From: Virgisporangium ochraceum
GTDB taxonomy: Bacteria > Actinomycetota > Actinomycetes > Mycobacteriales > Micromonosporaceae
Reading direction: 5' to 3'
Length of the DNA stretch: 61,805 nt
NCBI RefSeq assembly: GCF_016863655.1
Contig: NZ_BOPH01000151.1
Location: forward strand, 1-61,805
Shown: piece after piece, positions 32,855 through 43,842 of the stretch
How positions within the stretch are numbered: position 1 is the stretch's first letter
Layout: every line of letters starts with the position of its first letter
Notes under the pieces: generated by a model
What the model was told of the DNA's origin: nothing
Database searches by the model: none
The model's input: the letters and a program-made list of their open reading frames with translations, nothing else
Position numbers and translations under genes: made by a program

Positions 32855-33498
32855 TCCGGGTGCTGATCGCCGACGACGAACCGCTGATCCGCGCGGGCGT
32901 GCGGGCGGTGCTCGAGTCGGCGCCGGAGGTCACCGTGGTGGGCGAGGCCGCCGACGGGCGCGCGGCCGTCGACGGCGCGGTGCGGCAGCGGGCCGACGTG
33001 GCACTGCTCGACATCCGGATGCCGGTGCTCGACGGGCTCGCGGCCATGGAGGAGCTGCGGCGGCGGCTGCCCGGGCTGCGCGTGGTGCTGCTCACCGCGT
33101 TCGGCGTGGAGCCGAACCTGATGCGCGCGGTGCGGGGCGGCGCGGCCGGGTTCGTGCTGAAGAACTGCACGCCCGACGAGCTGATCGGCGCGGTGCGGGC
33201 GGCGCACGCCGGCGACGCGTGGCTGTCGCCGCCGGTCACCCGGATGCTCATGGGCCTGGTGACGCCCGACAGCAGCGAGCGGCAGCGCGCCGCGGCGCGA
33301 CGGCTGGGTGCGTTGAGCGGCCGCGAGGCGGAGATAGCGGCGCTCGTCGCCGAGGGCCTCACCAACGCGGAGATCGGCGCGCGGCTGCACATGAGCGAGG
33401 CCACGATCAAGGCGTACGTGAGCCGGGTGCTCACGAAGCTCGACTGCGCCAACCGCGTGCAGGCGGCGCTGCTGGTGCGTGACGCTACGCCGTCATGA
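32851..33498 (+). CDS. NarL/LuxR-type response regulator
   Basis: A 215-residue regulator with receiver domain (acidic pair in IADDEP, phospho-acceptor Asp54 in LLDIRMP, Lys in FVLKN) and C-terminal LuxR HTH (LSGREAEIAALVAEGLTNAEIG, then HMSEATIKAYVSRVLTKL). GTG at 32851 overlaps the kinase stop. The pair probably controls the divergent ABC exporter. Its last 14 bases overlap the end of the convergent reductase/epimerase gene. Confidence 0.93.
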   Translation: MIRVLIADDEPLIRAGVRAVLESAPEVTVVGEAADGRAAVDGAVRQRADVALLDIRMPVLDGLAAMEELRRRLPGLRVVLLTAFGVEPNLMRAVRGGAAGFVLKNCTPDELIGAVRAAHAGDAWLSPPVTRMLMGLVTPDSSERQRAAARRLGALSGREAEIAALVAEGLTNAEIGARLHMSEATIKAYVSRVLTKLDCANRVQAALLVRDATPS

Positions 33499-34462
33499 GC
33501 GCCTCCTCGTCGGTGCTGAAGTCGTCGTCGGACCCGGTGGGCGGGTTGTCGAGGTGCCACCGCACCGACCGTTCGATCGCGGTGTCGAGGTCGGACGGCT
33601 GCCAGCCGAGCTCCCGGGTCGCCTTGGCGCTGCTCGCGAGGAGATGCTGCTCGACGCCCGAGGTGAGGCCGAGGTCGTCGGGCAGACGATCGTCGGAGAC
33701 CCGCACCAGCTCGGCCTCGTGCCCGGCGACCGCCAGGATCCGCCGCATCCAGGCGCCGATCGGGTACGTCGCCCGCTCGGTGACGTGGAAGACCTCGCCG
33801 CCGGCCCGGTCGAACCGGTCGAGCGCGGCGAGCACCGACGCCGCCGCGTCGTCGATGTACACCCGGGGGAGCAGCAGCGTCGCCGGGCCGACCGGGATGC
33901 GGCGGCGGCCGGCGCGCACCCGTCGCAGCACGAATTCCTCCCGGCGCTGCGGGTCGCGGGGGCCGTACACCATGCCGAGGCGCAGCACGGCCGCGCCGCG
34001 GGCGAGGTAGGGCGGCTCCACGTCGAGCTTGTCGTAGTCGTGGCCGCGCTCGCCGGGCCGGCTGGCGGACCGGTACGGGTACCGGTTCTCCCGCACCGGC
34101 GCCTCCTCGTCGAACGGCACGGGCACCAGCGCCGGTCCCTTCGCGAGCAGCGCCCCGTACGCGAGCGACACGTCGATGCTGGACAGCAGCACGATCGGGA
34201 CCTCGGGCAGGTGCGGCAGCACGGCCTCGACGTCGGCGGCGGTCATCGCGATCGCGTCGACCACCGCGTCGGGAGCGAACGCCCGCACCCGGTCGGCGAC
34301 GCTCGCGAACTCCGCCCGGTCGACGTGCAGGTGGGTGCCCAGCGTCTCCTCGTGCTCGGTGGTGCCGCGGTGCACGAGCAGCACCTCGTCGCCGCGCCCG
34401 ACGAGGAGCTCGACGACGCGACGGCCGATGAACTGGGTGCCACCGATGACGAGGATCCGCAT
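33485..34462 (-). CDS. NAD-dependent epimerase/dehydratase-like protein (extended SDR)
   Basis: A 325-residue Rossmann protein opening MRILVIGGTQFIGRRVVE, the G-x-x-G-x-x-G nucleotide-binding loop of extended SDRs. LLSSIDVSLAYG supplies the catalytic Ser region. The expected Tyr-x-x-x-Lys is not seen in usual form; GHDYDKLDVE stands in its place, as in atypical SDRs and isoflavone-reductase-like proteins. LRLGMVYGPRDP and PRVYIDDAA are typical epimerase blocks. The substrate is unknown. It is alone on the minus strand and converges on the response regulator with a 14-base overlap. Confidence 0.82.
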   Translation of the reverse strand: MRILVIGGTQFIGRRVVELLVGRGDEVLLVHRGTTEHEETLGTHLHVDRAEFASVADRVRAFAPDAVVDAIAMTAADVEAVLPHLPEVPIVLLSSIDVSLAYGALLAKGPALVPVPFDEEAPVRENRYPYRSASRPGERGHDYDKLDVEPPYLARGAAVLRLGMVYGPRDPQRREEFVLRRVRAGRRRIPVGPATLLLPRVYIDDAAASVLAALDRFDRAGGEVFHVTERATYPIGAWMRRILAVAGHEAELVRVSDDRLPDDLGLTSGVEQHLLASSAKATRELGWQPSDLDTAIERSVRWHLDNPPTGSDDDFSTDEEALMTA

Positions 34463-34523
34463 GCACAGACCCGATCACGCCCCCGCCGGCCGCGTCAGGC
34501 CCGTCCGCTACGGGCGAACGTTG

Positions 34524-34551
34524 TTGCCAGCGTGTTTCGCATGATGATACT
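34524..34551 (+). promoter_or_regulatory. argC promoter
   Basis: TTGCCA (34524-34529) and GATACT (34546-34551) are 16 bases apart and resemble a vegetative promoter. The predicted start falls near 34558, inside the ARG-box-like sequence, as expected for a repressed promoter. Confidence 0.6.
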
Positions 34552-34556
34552 GTCCT

Positions 34557-34573
34557 CTGCATAACTATTCGTT
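34557..34573 (+). promoter_or_regulatory. ARG box, candidate ArgR operator
   Basis: TGCATAACTATTCGTT is an imperfect palindrome close to actinobacterial ARG boxes (TGCATA-N3-TATTCA type). It lies between the -10 box and the argC ribosome-binding site GGGAGGAG. argR is in the same operon, so autoregulation in response to arginine is likely. Confidence 0.65.
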
Positions 34574-34587
34574 CGGGAGGAGTGCTC

Positions 34588-35595
34588 ATGGGCCTCACGG
34601 TGAGCGTCGCCGGCGCCAGCGGCTATGCCGGCGGTGAGCTGCTCCGTCTGATCTCCGGGCACCCCCACCTGGAGGTCGGCGCGGTCACCGGGCAGGGCTC
34701 CGTGGGCGCCGCGGTCGGCGACGTCCATCCGCATCTCATTCAATACGCCGATCGCCGGTTCACCGCCACCGATCCCGCGGCACTGGCGGAGGCCGATCTG
34801 GTGTTCCTCGCGCTGCCGCACGGCGAGTCGGCGGCGGTCGCGGCGAAGCTTCCGGCGGGCGTCAAGGTGGTCGACCTCGGTGCCGACTTCCGGCTCGCCG
34901 ACCCGGTGGCGTGGGGCGCGTACTACTCCGGTCCGCACGCGGGCACCTGGCCGTACGGGCTACCGGAGCTGCCGGGCGGGCGCGACGCGATCGCCGCGGC
35001 CGAGCGGGTCGCCGGTCCCGGCTGCTACGCCACCACGATCACGCTGGCGCTGGCGCCGCTGATCGCGGCGGGCGTCGCCGACCCCGACGACGTGGTGGTC
35101 GTCGCCGCCTCAGGCACGTCGGGCGCCGGCAAGGGCCTCAAGCCGCACCTGCTCGCCAGCGAGGTGATGGGCGCGCTCATGCCGTACCGGGTCGGCGCGC
35201 ACCAGCACGTCGCGGAGATCAAGCAGGCCACCGGCGCCCGCAGCCTGTCGTTCACCCCGGTGCTCGCGCCGATGCCGCGCGGCATCCTGGCCACGGTCAC
35301 GGCGAAGCCGCTCGGTGACGCGGGTGCGGCCCGCGCCGTCCTGGAGAACGCCTACCGCGACGAGCCGTTCGTGCACGTGCTCCCGGAGGGTCGATGGCCG
35401 CACACCGGTGCGACGCTCGGCGCCAACACGTGCCTCATACAGTCCACAGTGGACGTCGACAGTGGACGGATCATCGTCACCAGCGCCACCGACAACCTCG
35501 TGAAGGGCGCGGCGGGCCAGGCGCTGCAGTGCGCCAACCTGATGCTCGGGCTGCCCGAGACCGCGGGCCTGCCGGTGAACGGGGTCGCGCCGTGA
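34588..35595 (+). CDS. argC: N-acetyl-gamma-glutamyl-phosphate reductase
   Basis: Reduces N-acetylglutamyl phosphate with NADPH in arginine synthesis. The 335-residue protein has the dinucleotide loop VAGASGYAGGELLRL, the catalytic cysteine Cys146 in GPGCYATT, and HQHVAEIKQ with the active-site His. ATG at 34588 is five bases after GGGAGGAG; GTG at 34582 lies inside that ribosome-binding site and is rejected. The stop overlaps argJ (GTGA). It is first in a tightly coupled arginine operon. Confidence 0.97.
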   Translation: MGLTVSVAGASGYAGGELLRLISGHPHLEVGAVTGQGSVGAAVGDVHPHLIQYADRRFTATDPAALAEADLVFLALPHGESAAVAAKLPAGVKVVDLGADFRLADPVAWGAYYSGPHAGTWPYGLPELPGGRDAIAAAERVAGPGCYATTITLALAPLIAAGVADPDDVVVVAASGTSGAGKGLKPHLLASEVMGALMPYRVGAHQHVAEIKQATGARSLSFTPVLAPMPRGILATVTAKPLGDAGAARAVLENAYRDEPFVHVLPEGRWPHTGATLGANTCLIQSTVDVDSGRIIVTSATDNLVKGAAGQALQCANLMLGLPETAGLPVNGVAP

Positions 35596-36746
35596 CGACC
35601 ACGTCGCCGAAGGGGTTCCGGGCGGCCGGGGTCGCGGCGGGCCTGAAGGCCAGCGGTGGGCCCGACGTCGCCGTGGTGCTCAACGACGGTCCCCGCTTCG
35701 ATGCCGCCGGGGTGTTCACCGGCAACCGCGTCCAGGCCGCGCCGGTGGTGTGGAGCCGCGAGGTGCTGCGGCACGGTCAGGTGCGGGCGGTCGTGCTGAA
35801 CTCCGGTGGTGCCAACGCGTGCACCGGGCCGGCCGGGTTCCAGGACACGCACGCCACCGCCGAACACGCGGCGGCGGCCATGGGCATCGGGGCGGCCGAC
35901 GTGGCCGTGTGCTCCACCGGTCTCATCGGTGAGCGGCTGCCGATGCCGCAGCTTCTCCCGGGCGTCACGTCCGCCCTGAACAAGGCGGATCCCGGCGGCG
36001 GTGCGGCCGCTGCCGAGGCCATCATGACGACCGACACCCGGCCGAAGACGGTCACGGTCACCGACGCCTCCGGGTTCACCGTCGGCGGCATGGCGAAGGG
36101 CGCCGGCATGCTCGCGCCGGGGCTCGCCACGATGCTGGTGGTGCTCACCACCGACGCGGTCGTCGACGCGTCCACATTGGACAGTGTGGTGCGCGCGGCG
36201 TGCCGGGTGACGTTCGACCGGCTCGACTCCGACGGCTGCATGTCCACCAACGACACCGTGCTGCTGCTCGCCAGTGGCGCCAGCGGGGTGGCTCCCGACC
36301 GCGACACGCTGGGGGAGGCGGTCACCGGCGCGTGTGAGGACCTGGCGCGCCAGTTGCAGGCCGACGCCGAGGGGTCCACGAAGGACATCGCGATCGCCGT
36401 CGTCAACGCGGCGTCCGAGGACGACGCGGTCGAGGTGGGCCGGGCGGTGGCCCGCAGCAACCTCGTGAAGACGGCGTTCTTCGGCAACGACCCCAACTGG
36501 GGGCGCATCCTGTCGGCGATCGGGACGACGTCGGCGGCCTTCGAGCCCGACGCGATCGACGTGTCGATCAACGGCGTGCCGATCTGCGTCGGTGGCGCGG
36601 CCGGCGCCGACCGGTCCACCGTCGACCTGTCCGGCCGGGCGGTCGACGTCACCATCGATCTGCACGCCGGCGGCGAGCGGGCGACCATCCGCACCAACGA
36701 CCTGTCATTGGCCTACGTACACGAGAACTCGGCGTACTCCACATGA
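35592..36746 (+). CDS. argJ: Bifunctional glutamate N-acetyltransferase / ornithine acetyltransferase
   Basis: Recycles the acetyl group from N-acetylornithine to glutamate, and may also use acetyl-CoA. The 384-residue precursor is expected to self-cleave before Thr180 in PGLATMLV (the usual KGxGM...ATML block), giving two chains that form the active site. STGLIGERLPM and FFGNDPNWGRI near the C-terminus are family signatures. GTG at 35592 overlaps the argC stop; a longer frame from 35394 lies inside argC. The stop overlaps argB (ATGA). Confidence 0.97.
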   Translation: MTTTSPKGFRAAGVAAGLKASGGPDVAVVLNDGPRFDAAGVFTGNRVQAAPVVWSREVLRHGQVRAVVLNSGGANACTGPAGFQDTHATAEHAAAAMGIGAADVAVCSTGLIGERLPMPQLLPGVTSALNKADPGGGAAAAEAIMTTDTRPKTVTVTDASGFTVGGMAKGAGMLAPGLATMLVVLTTDAVVDASTLDSVVRAACRVTFDRLDSDGCMSTNDTVLLLASGASGVAPDRDTLGEAVTGACEDLARQLQADAEGSTKDIAIAVVNAASEDDAVEVGRAVARSNLVKTAFFGNDPNWGRILSAIGTTSAAFEPDAIDVSINGVPICVGGAAGADRSTVDLSGRAVDVTIDLHAGGERATIRTNDLSLAYVHENSAYST

Positions 36747-37629
36747 TGAACAACCGCGCCCGCGACCTCGGGATCGCACTGGGCAAGGCGAGCACGCTCA
36801 TCGAGGCGCTGCCGTGGCTGTCGCGGTTCGCGGGCAGCACGGTGGTCGTCAAGTACGGCGGCAACGCGATGATCGACGCCGAGCTGCAGCGGTCGTTCGC
36901 CGCCGACATGGTGTTCCTGCGCACGGTCGGCATCCATCCGGTGGTGGTGCACGGCGGCGGGCCGCAGATCTCGGCGATGCTCACGCGGCTCGGGATGGAG
37001 TCGGAGTTCCGCGGCGGCCTGCGGGTCACCACGCCCGAGTCGGCCGACGTGGTGCGCATGGTGCTCGTCGGCCAGGTCGGCCGGCAGCTGGTCGGGCTCA
37101 TCAACGAGCACGGTCCGTTCGCCGTGGGCATGTCGGGTGAGGACGCGCAGCTGTTCACCGCGGTTCGCCGGCACGCGATGGTCGACGGGGAACCGGTCGA
37201 CATCGGCCAGGTCGGCGACGTCGCGCACGTGAACCCCGACGCGGTCACCGACCTCATCGCGGCCGGGCGCATCCCGGTGATCGCCACCGTGGCGCCCGAC
37301 GCCGACGGGGTGGTGCACAACGTCAACGCCGACACGGCCGCCGGCGCGCTGGCCGTGGCGCTCAACGCGCGCAAGCTGATCGTGCTCACCGACGTCGAGG
37401 GCCTGTACGCCAACTACCCCGACCCGGCCAGCCTCGTCACGAACCTCACCGCCGAGGAGCTGAAGGCGCTGCTGCCCACCCTCGACGCCGGCATGGCGCC
37501 CAAAATGGAGGCGTGCCACCGCGCGGTGCTGGGCGGTGTGCCCGCCGCGCACGTCGTCGACGGCCGGGTGCCGCACTCGATCCTGTTGGAGATCTTCACC
37601 TCGGAGGGCTTCGGAACGATGGTGACCCC

Positions 37630-37633
<4 letters not shown>
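36743..37633 (+). CDS. argB: Acetylglutamate kinase
   Basis: Phosphorylates N-acetylglutamate. The 296-residue protein has an N-terminal helix of the arginine-sensitive hexameric type (RDLGIALGKASTLIEALPWLSRF), then VVKYGGNAMID, VVVHGGGPQI and NADTAAGALAVAL, the ATP- and substrate-binding motifs. That N-terminal helix is associated with arginine feedback inhibition in the family. It is coupled to argJ upstream and argD downstream by four-base overlaps. Confidence 0.97.
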
Positions 37634-39724
<2,091 letters not shown>

Positions 39725-39728
<4 letters not shown>

Positions 39729-40207
39729 GCCACACGAAGGCGGCCCGCCACTCCAAGATCGAGGAGCTGATCCGGCTCCGGCTCGTCACGTCGCAGGCCG
39801 AGCTCGCCGATCACCTGCGCATCGACGGCATGAGCGTCACCCAGGCGACGCTGTCGCGCGACCTGGAGGAGCTGCACGCGGTCAAGGTGCGCGGCGCCTA
39901 CGTGATCCCGCCCGACAACGACCGGCCGCTGCGGCCGAGCGAGGAGCCGCCCGCGCGGCTCATCCGGCTGCTGCGCGAGCTGCTCACCGGCGCCGACGCC
40001 AGCGGCAACCTGGTGGTGCTGCGCACCCCGCCGGGTGCCGCCCAGTTCCTGGCGAGCGCGATCGACCGGGCCGGCCTGCCCGACATCCTCGGCACCATCG
40101 CCGGCGACGACACGATCCTGCTCGTGGCCGGCGAAGGGGTCCGCGGGGCCGACCTCGCGGCGCGCTTCACCGCGTGGTCGTCCGACGCCTATGAGATCGC
40201 CGAGTAG
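39725..40207 (+). CDS. argR: Arginine repressor
   Basis: A 160-residue regulator with an N-terminal winged helix (RHSKIEELIRLRLVTSQAELADHL and SVTQATLSRDLEELHAVKV, the recognition helix being SVTQATLSRDL) and a C-terminal hexamerisation/arginine-binding domain (NLVVLRTPPGAAQFLASAIDR and GTIAGDDTILLVA). With arginine it binds ARG boxes; the sequence at 34557-34573 before argC is a candidate. ATG at 39725 overlaps argF, so the repressor is made with the enzymes it controls. Confidence 0.96.
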
Positions 40208-40228
40208 GCGCGTGAAAGGATCGCACCC

Positions 40229-41662
40229 GTGACCCAGCAGACCGATGGTGCCACGAGGCTGTGGGGCGGGCGGTTCGCCGGCGGGCCCGCCGAGGCCCTG
40301 GCCCGGCTGTCCGTCAGTGTCCAGTTCGACTGGCGGCTCGCCCCGTACGACCTCGCCGCGTCCCGCGCGCACGCCCGCGTCCTGGCCCGCGCCGGCCTCC
40401 TCGACGCCGACGAGCTCGGCCGCATCCTCGCCGCGCTCGACGACCTCGAGACCGCCTGCGCCACCGGCGAGTTCAAGCCGACCATCGACGACGAAGACGT
40501 GCACACCGCGCTCGAACGGGGTCTGCTGGAGCGCCTCGGCAGCCTCGGCGGCAAGCTGCGGGCGGGCCGGTCGCGCAACGACCAGATCGCCACCGACCTG
40601 CGGCTGTACCTGCGCGAGCGGGTGCGCGGCCTGGCCGGGCGGCTGGCCGAGCTGGCGGCCGCCCTGGCCGACCAGGCCGGCCGGCACATCGACACGCCGG
40701 CGCCCGGGTTCACCCACCTGCAGCCGGCCCAGCCGATCTCGTTCGGGCACCAGCTGCTCGCCCACGTGCAGGCCCTGCTGCGCGACCTCGACCGCCTGCG
40801 CGACTGGGACAAGCGCGCCGCCGTGTCGCCGCTGGGCGCCGGCGCGCTCGCCGGCAGCTCGCTGCCGCTCGACCCGGCGCAGGTCGCCAAGGAGCTCGGC
40901 TTCGACCTGCCGGCGGCCAACTCCATCGACGCCGTCGCCGACCGCGACTTCGCCGCCGAGTTCCTGTTCGTGGCCGCGCTCGTCGGGGTGCACCTCAGCC
41001 GGCTCGGCGAGGAGGTGGTCATCTGGACCACCCCGCAGTTCGGCTGGGTCGAGCTCGACGACGCGTTCGCCACCGGGTCGTCGATCATGCCGCAGAAGAA
41101 GAACCCCGACATCGCCGAGCTCGCCCGCGGCAAGTCCGGCCGGCTGATCGGCCACGTCGCCGGCACGCTCGCGATGCTCAAGGGCCTGCCGCTCGCCTAC
41201 GACCGCGACCTGCAGGAGGACAAGGAGCCGGTCTTCGACGCGGTCGACACGCTCGAGCTGGTGCTGCCCGCCATGACCGGCATGATCGCCACGATGACCG
41301 TCCACGAGGAGCGGATGGCCGCCGACGCCCCGCGCGGCTACACGCTGGCGACCGAGGTCGCCGAGTGGCTGGTCCGCCGCGGTGTGCCGTTCCGCGAGGC
41401 ACACGAGATCACCGGCAAGCTCGTGGTGATCTGCACCGCCCGCGACTGCGCCCTCGACGAGGTCACCGACGACGACCTCGCCTCGGTGAGCCCGCACCTC
41501 ACGCCCGAGGTGCGGGGCGTGCTCTCGGTCGCCGGTGCGCTGGCGGCCCGGATCACGCCGGGCTCCACGGGTCCCGGGCCGGTGTCCGACCAGCTCGCCA
41601 CCGCGGCCGGCCGCATCGACCACTGGCGCGAATGGGCCGACGAGAACGTGGTCCCGCGCTGA
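40229..41662 (+). CDS. argH: Argininosuccinate lyase
   Basis: Splits argininosuccinate to arginine and fumarate, the last step. The 477-residue fumarase-superfamily enzyme opens LWGGRFAGGPAEALARLSVS and has GRSRNDQIATDLRLY, FTHLQPAQPISFGH and the signature GSSIMPQKKNPDIAEL. GTG at 40229 is 21 bases after argR with GAAAGGA upstream, the first real gap in the operon. In many actinobacteria argG stands between argR and argH; it is absent here, so argininosuccinate synthase must be coded elsewhere. Confidence 0.97.
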   Translation: MTQQTDGATRLWGGRFAGGPAEALARLSVSVQFDWRLAPYDLAASRAHARVLARAGLLDADELGRILAALDDLETACATGEFKPTIDDEDVHTALERGLLERLGSLGGKLRAGRSRNDQIATDLRLYLRERVRGLAGRLAELAAALADQAGRHIDTPAPGFTHLQPAQPISFGHQLLAHVQALLRDLDRLRDWDKRAAVSPLGAGALAGSSLPLDPAQVAKELGFDLPAANSIDAVADRDFAAEFLFVAALVGVHLSRLGEEVVIWTTPQFGWVELDDAFATGSSIMPQKKNPDIAELARGKSGRLIGHVAGTLAMLKGLPLAYDRDLQEDKEPVFDAVDTLELVLPAMTGMIATMTVHEERMAADAPRGYTLATEVAEWLVRRGVPFREAHEITGKLVVICTARDCALDEVTDDDLASVSPHLTPEVRGVLSVAGALAARITPGSTGPGPVSDQLATAAGRIDHWREWADENVVPR

Positions 41663-41673
41663 GTCTGTCGAGA

Positions 41674-42321
41674 TTGGGCCTGCCGAAGCTCAGCCTGCGG
41701 CGCCTGTTGAGCGGGCCACCCGAGGAGGCGGCGCGCGGCCTGCTCGGGTGCACGGTGTCCGCCGGCGGGGTCACGGTCCGCATCACCGAGGTCGAGGCCT
41801 ACGCCGGGACCCGCGACGCGGCGTCGCACGCCTTCCGGGGACGCACACCGCGCAACGCCGTGATGTTCGGGCCGGCCGGGTTCGCGTACGTGTACTTCAC
41901 GTACGGCATGCACTGGTGCATGAACGTCGTCTGCGGGCCCGACGGCGAAGCCTCCGCGGTCCTCCTCCGCGCCGGCGAGGTCGTCCGCGGCCTCGCCACC
42001 GCGAGGGACCGCCGCCCCGCCGCCCGCCGCGACGCCGACCTCGCCCGCGGGCCGGCCCGGTTGTGCGCGGCACTCGGCGTCACGGGCGAGCACAACGGCG
42101 TCGACCTGCTCGCCGTGGGCTCGGCCGTACGGCTACGCCGCGTGCGGACCACCGCCCGGCCCCAATCGGTGGGGGCGCAGCCGGAGGGGGCGCATCCGGT
42201 CGCCGAGATCCTGGCCGGCCCCCGGGTCGGGGTCACCGGGGCGCACGATGTGCCCTGGCGCTTCTGGTACGCCGACGATCCCACCGTCAGCACCTACCGC
42301 CGCCACGTCCCCAAGGCCTGA
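41674..42321 (+). CDS. Alkyladenine DNA glycosylase (AAG/MPG family, 3-methyladenine repair)
   Basis: Excises alkylated purines from DNA by base flipping. About 215 residues; EVEAYAGTRDAASHAFRGRTPRN contains the catalytic Glu and flanking motif, followed by FGPAGFAYVYFTYGMHWCMNVV and LLRAGEV, all diagnostic for the AAG fold. A C-terminal GPRVGVTGAHDVPWRFWYADDP block is also typical. No ATG or GTG fits; TTG at 41674 (MGLPKLSLRR) is chosen, 11 bases after the argH stop. A CTG overlapping the argH stop is possible but unlikely. It is the last plus-strand gene before a convergent gene and a hairpin repeat. Confidence 0.88.
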   Translation: MGLPKLSLRRLLSGPPEEAARGLLGCTVSAGGVTVRITEVEAYAGTRDAASHAFRGRTPRNAVMFGPAGFAYVYFTYGMHWCMNVVCGPDGEASAVLLRAGEVVRGLATARDRRPAARRDADLARGPARLCAALGVTGEHNGVDLLAVGSAVRLRRVRTTARPQSVGAQPEGAHPVAEILAGPRVGVTGAHDVPWRFWYADDPTVSTYRRHVPKA

Positions 42322-42324
42322 CCA

Positions 42325-42380
42325 CCGCGATCTTGGACACCTGTGCATCGATTTCGATGTAGAAGTGTCCAAGATCGCGG
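42325..42380. repeat. Inverted repeat, GATCTTGGACAC type (copy 4)
   Basis: Arms of 27 bases (42325-42351 and 42354-42380) pair with three mismatches around a two-base loop TT. It fills almost the whole 63-base gap between the convergent stops of the glycosylase and the secreted putative peptidase. The inner sequence ...TGCATCGA resembles the copy at 324-385 closely. Confidence 0.9.
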
Positions 42381-42384
42381 AAGA

Positions 42385-42897
42385 TCAGGAGCGGCAGCCG
42401 CACGAGTAGAAGAGGATGTCCCAGTGGTGGCCCTCGTTCGTGTACAGGTTGCCGGACTTCGCCTTGTACTGCGTGCCCCAGCCCTCGACCTTGCCGACCA
42501 GCGTGAACCACTTCCCCACGTACGCGTCCACGCACGCCGTGCGGCGGATGTCGATCTTCCAGCCGTTCCAGTGGCTGTAGGTGCCGCTGGCGTGCCCGGT
42601 CTCGGTGCCGCCGGTCACCACGAGCGGACAGCCGCTCGCCTTGCGCAGGGTGCGGATCCCGTCGATCGTGGACTGGCGGATACCGCTGAACGACGTGCAC
42701 GCCGGACGGTCACGGTCGGTGCAGTCGCCGCTGGCGTCCCAGCTTATGCCGGCGGCGTCCAGCTGCTTGACGGCCTGGGTGTGGGTCAGGCGGTCGCCGG
42801 AGCCGGCGGCGGAGGCGACCGACGTGGCGCCGGCGAGCAGGCCGACCGCCGCCGCGGCCGAAACGAGGAGAAAAGCCGGAACGCGCTTTAAAGACAT
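42385..42897 (-). CDS. Secreted protein, possible M15-like zinc peptidase
   Basis: A 170-residue protein with a clear signal peptide (KR, then a hydrophobic core, cleavage likely after ASVASA near residue 30). The mature part has GGTETGHASGTYSHWNGWKIDI near residue 95 and NEGHHWDI near 155. A His-x-Gly, a downstream Asp in a hydrophobic context and a final His-x-Asp resemble the H...D...H zinc ligands of D-Ala-D-Ala carboxypeptidase/hedgehog-type M15 peptidases. There are six cysteines in the mature chain, including a CGC pair at the end, so disulfides are likely. The family placement is inference. ATG at 42897 is used; it is divergent from the MoxR gene. Confidence 0.6.
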   Translation of the reverse strand: MSLKRVPAFLLVSAAAAVGLLAGATSVASAAGSGDRLTHTQAVKQLDAAGISWDASGDCTDRDRPACTSFSGIRQSTIDGIRTLRKASGCPLVVTGGTETGHASGTYSHWNGWKIDIRRTACVDAYVGKWFTLVGKVEGWGTQYKAKSGNLYTNEGHHWDILFYSCGCRS

Positions 42898-42996
42898 GAG
42901 TGCGAGGCTAAGACGCTTTCGCCGTTAAAAGGTGAAAAGTCCGCAACCCGGACCAAGATCTGGCCGGTTGGCCGAGGTCGGCGCATAGTAGGCCCC

Positions 42997-43842
42997 ATGG
43001 ACGCAGCAGGAAACCAGGAGCCGGCGTCACCGGGCGAGTTGGCGGCGCTCCTCGCGTCCACCGGATACCTGGCCGACGACGGCCTGGCCATGGCCGGCTT
43101 CCTCGCCCTGCGACTGCGCCGCCCGCTCTTTCTCGAAGGCGACGCCGGCGTCGGCAAGACCGCGTTCGCTCAGGCGATGGCACAGGCGACCGGCGCGCGG
43201 TTCGTGCGGCTGCAGTGCTACGAGGGCCTCGACGCGACCCAGGCCCTCTACGACTGGGACTTTCCGCGCCAGATCCTGCACCTGAGAGCCACCGAAGGAA
43301 ACGAGGCGGACCTCTACGACCGGCGGTTCCTCATCGCCCGGCCGCTGCTGCAGGCCCTCGAGCACAGCCCCAGCGTGCTGCTCGTCGACGAGGTCGACCG
43401 GGCCGACGACGAGTTCGAGGCGTTCCTGCTGGAGGTGCTCGCCGACGCGGCCGTGACCATTCCGGAACTGGGCCAGATCAAGGCCGAGACGCCGCCGCTC
43501 ACGATCCTCACCAGCAACCGCACCCGCGAGGTGCACGACGCCCTCAAGCGGCGCTGCCTCTACCACTGGGTCGAGCATCCGAGCGTCGAACGCGAGGTCA
43601 GCATCCTCAGAACACGGCTGCCCGGCGTCACCGAGCGGCTCGCCGCCCAGGTCGCCACCGCCGCGAAGCGCATGCGCGACCTCGACCTCATCAAGCCGCC
43701 CGGCGTCGCCGAGTCGCTCGACTGGGCCGCCGCCCTCGACACGCTCGGCGTCGCCGACCTCACCACCGAGACCGCCACCGCCACGCTCGGCGCGGTGCTC
43801 AAGTACCGCGAGGACATCGAGCGGGTCCGGGAGGTCCTGTGA
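42997..43842 (+). CDS. MoxR-family AAA+ ATPase (CoxD-like)
   Basis: A 281-residue ATPase with Walker A GDAGVGKT (48-55), Walker B LLVDEVDRADDEFE and sensor 1 TSNRTREV. MoxR proteins act with vWA proteins as chaperones for metalloenzyme assembly. CoxD, the member of CO-dehydrogenase clusters, helps build the Mo/Cu centre. The next gene is such a vWA protein and they overlap by four bases. CATAGT ends seven bases before the ATG at 42997 and no ribosome-binding site is seen, so it may be leaderless. Confidence 0.9.
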   Translation: MDAAGNQEPASPGELAALLASTGYLADDGLAMAGFLALRLRRPLFLEGDAGVGKTAFAQAMAQATGARFVRLQCYEGLDATQALYDWDFPRQILHLRATEGNEADLYDRRFLIARPLLQALEHSPSVLLVDEVDRADDEFEAFLLEVLADAAVTIPELGQIKAETPPLTILTSNRTREVHDALKRRCLYHWVEHPSVEREVSILRTRLPGVTERLAAQVATAAKRMRDLDLIKPPGVAESLDWAAALDTLGVADLTTETATATLGAVLKYREDIERVREVL

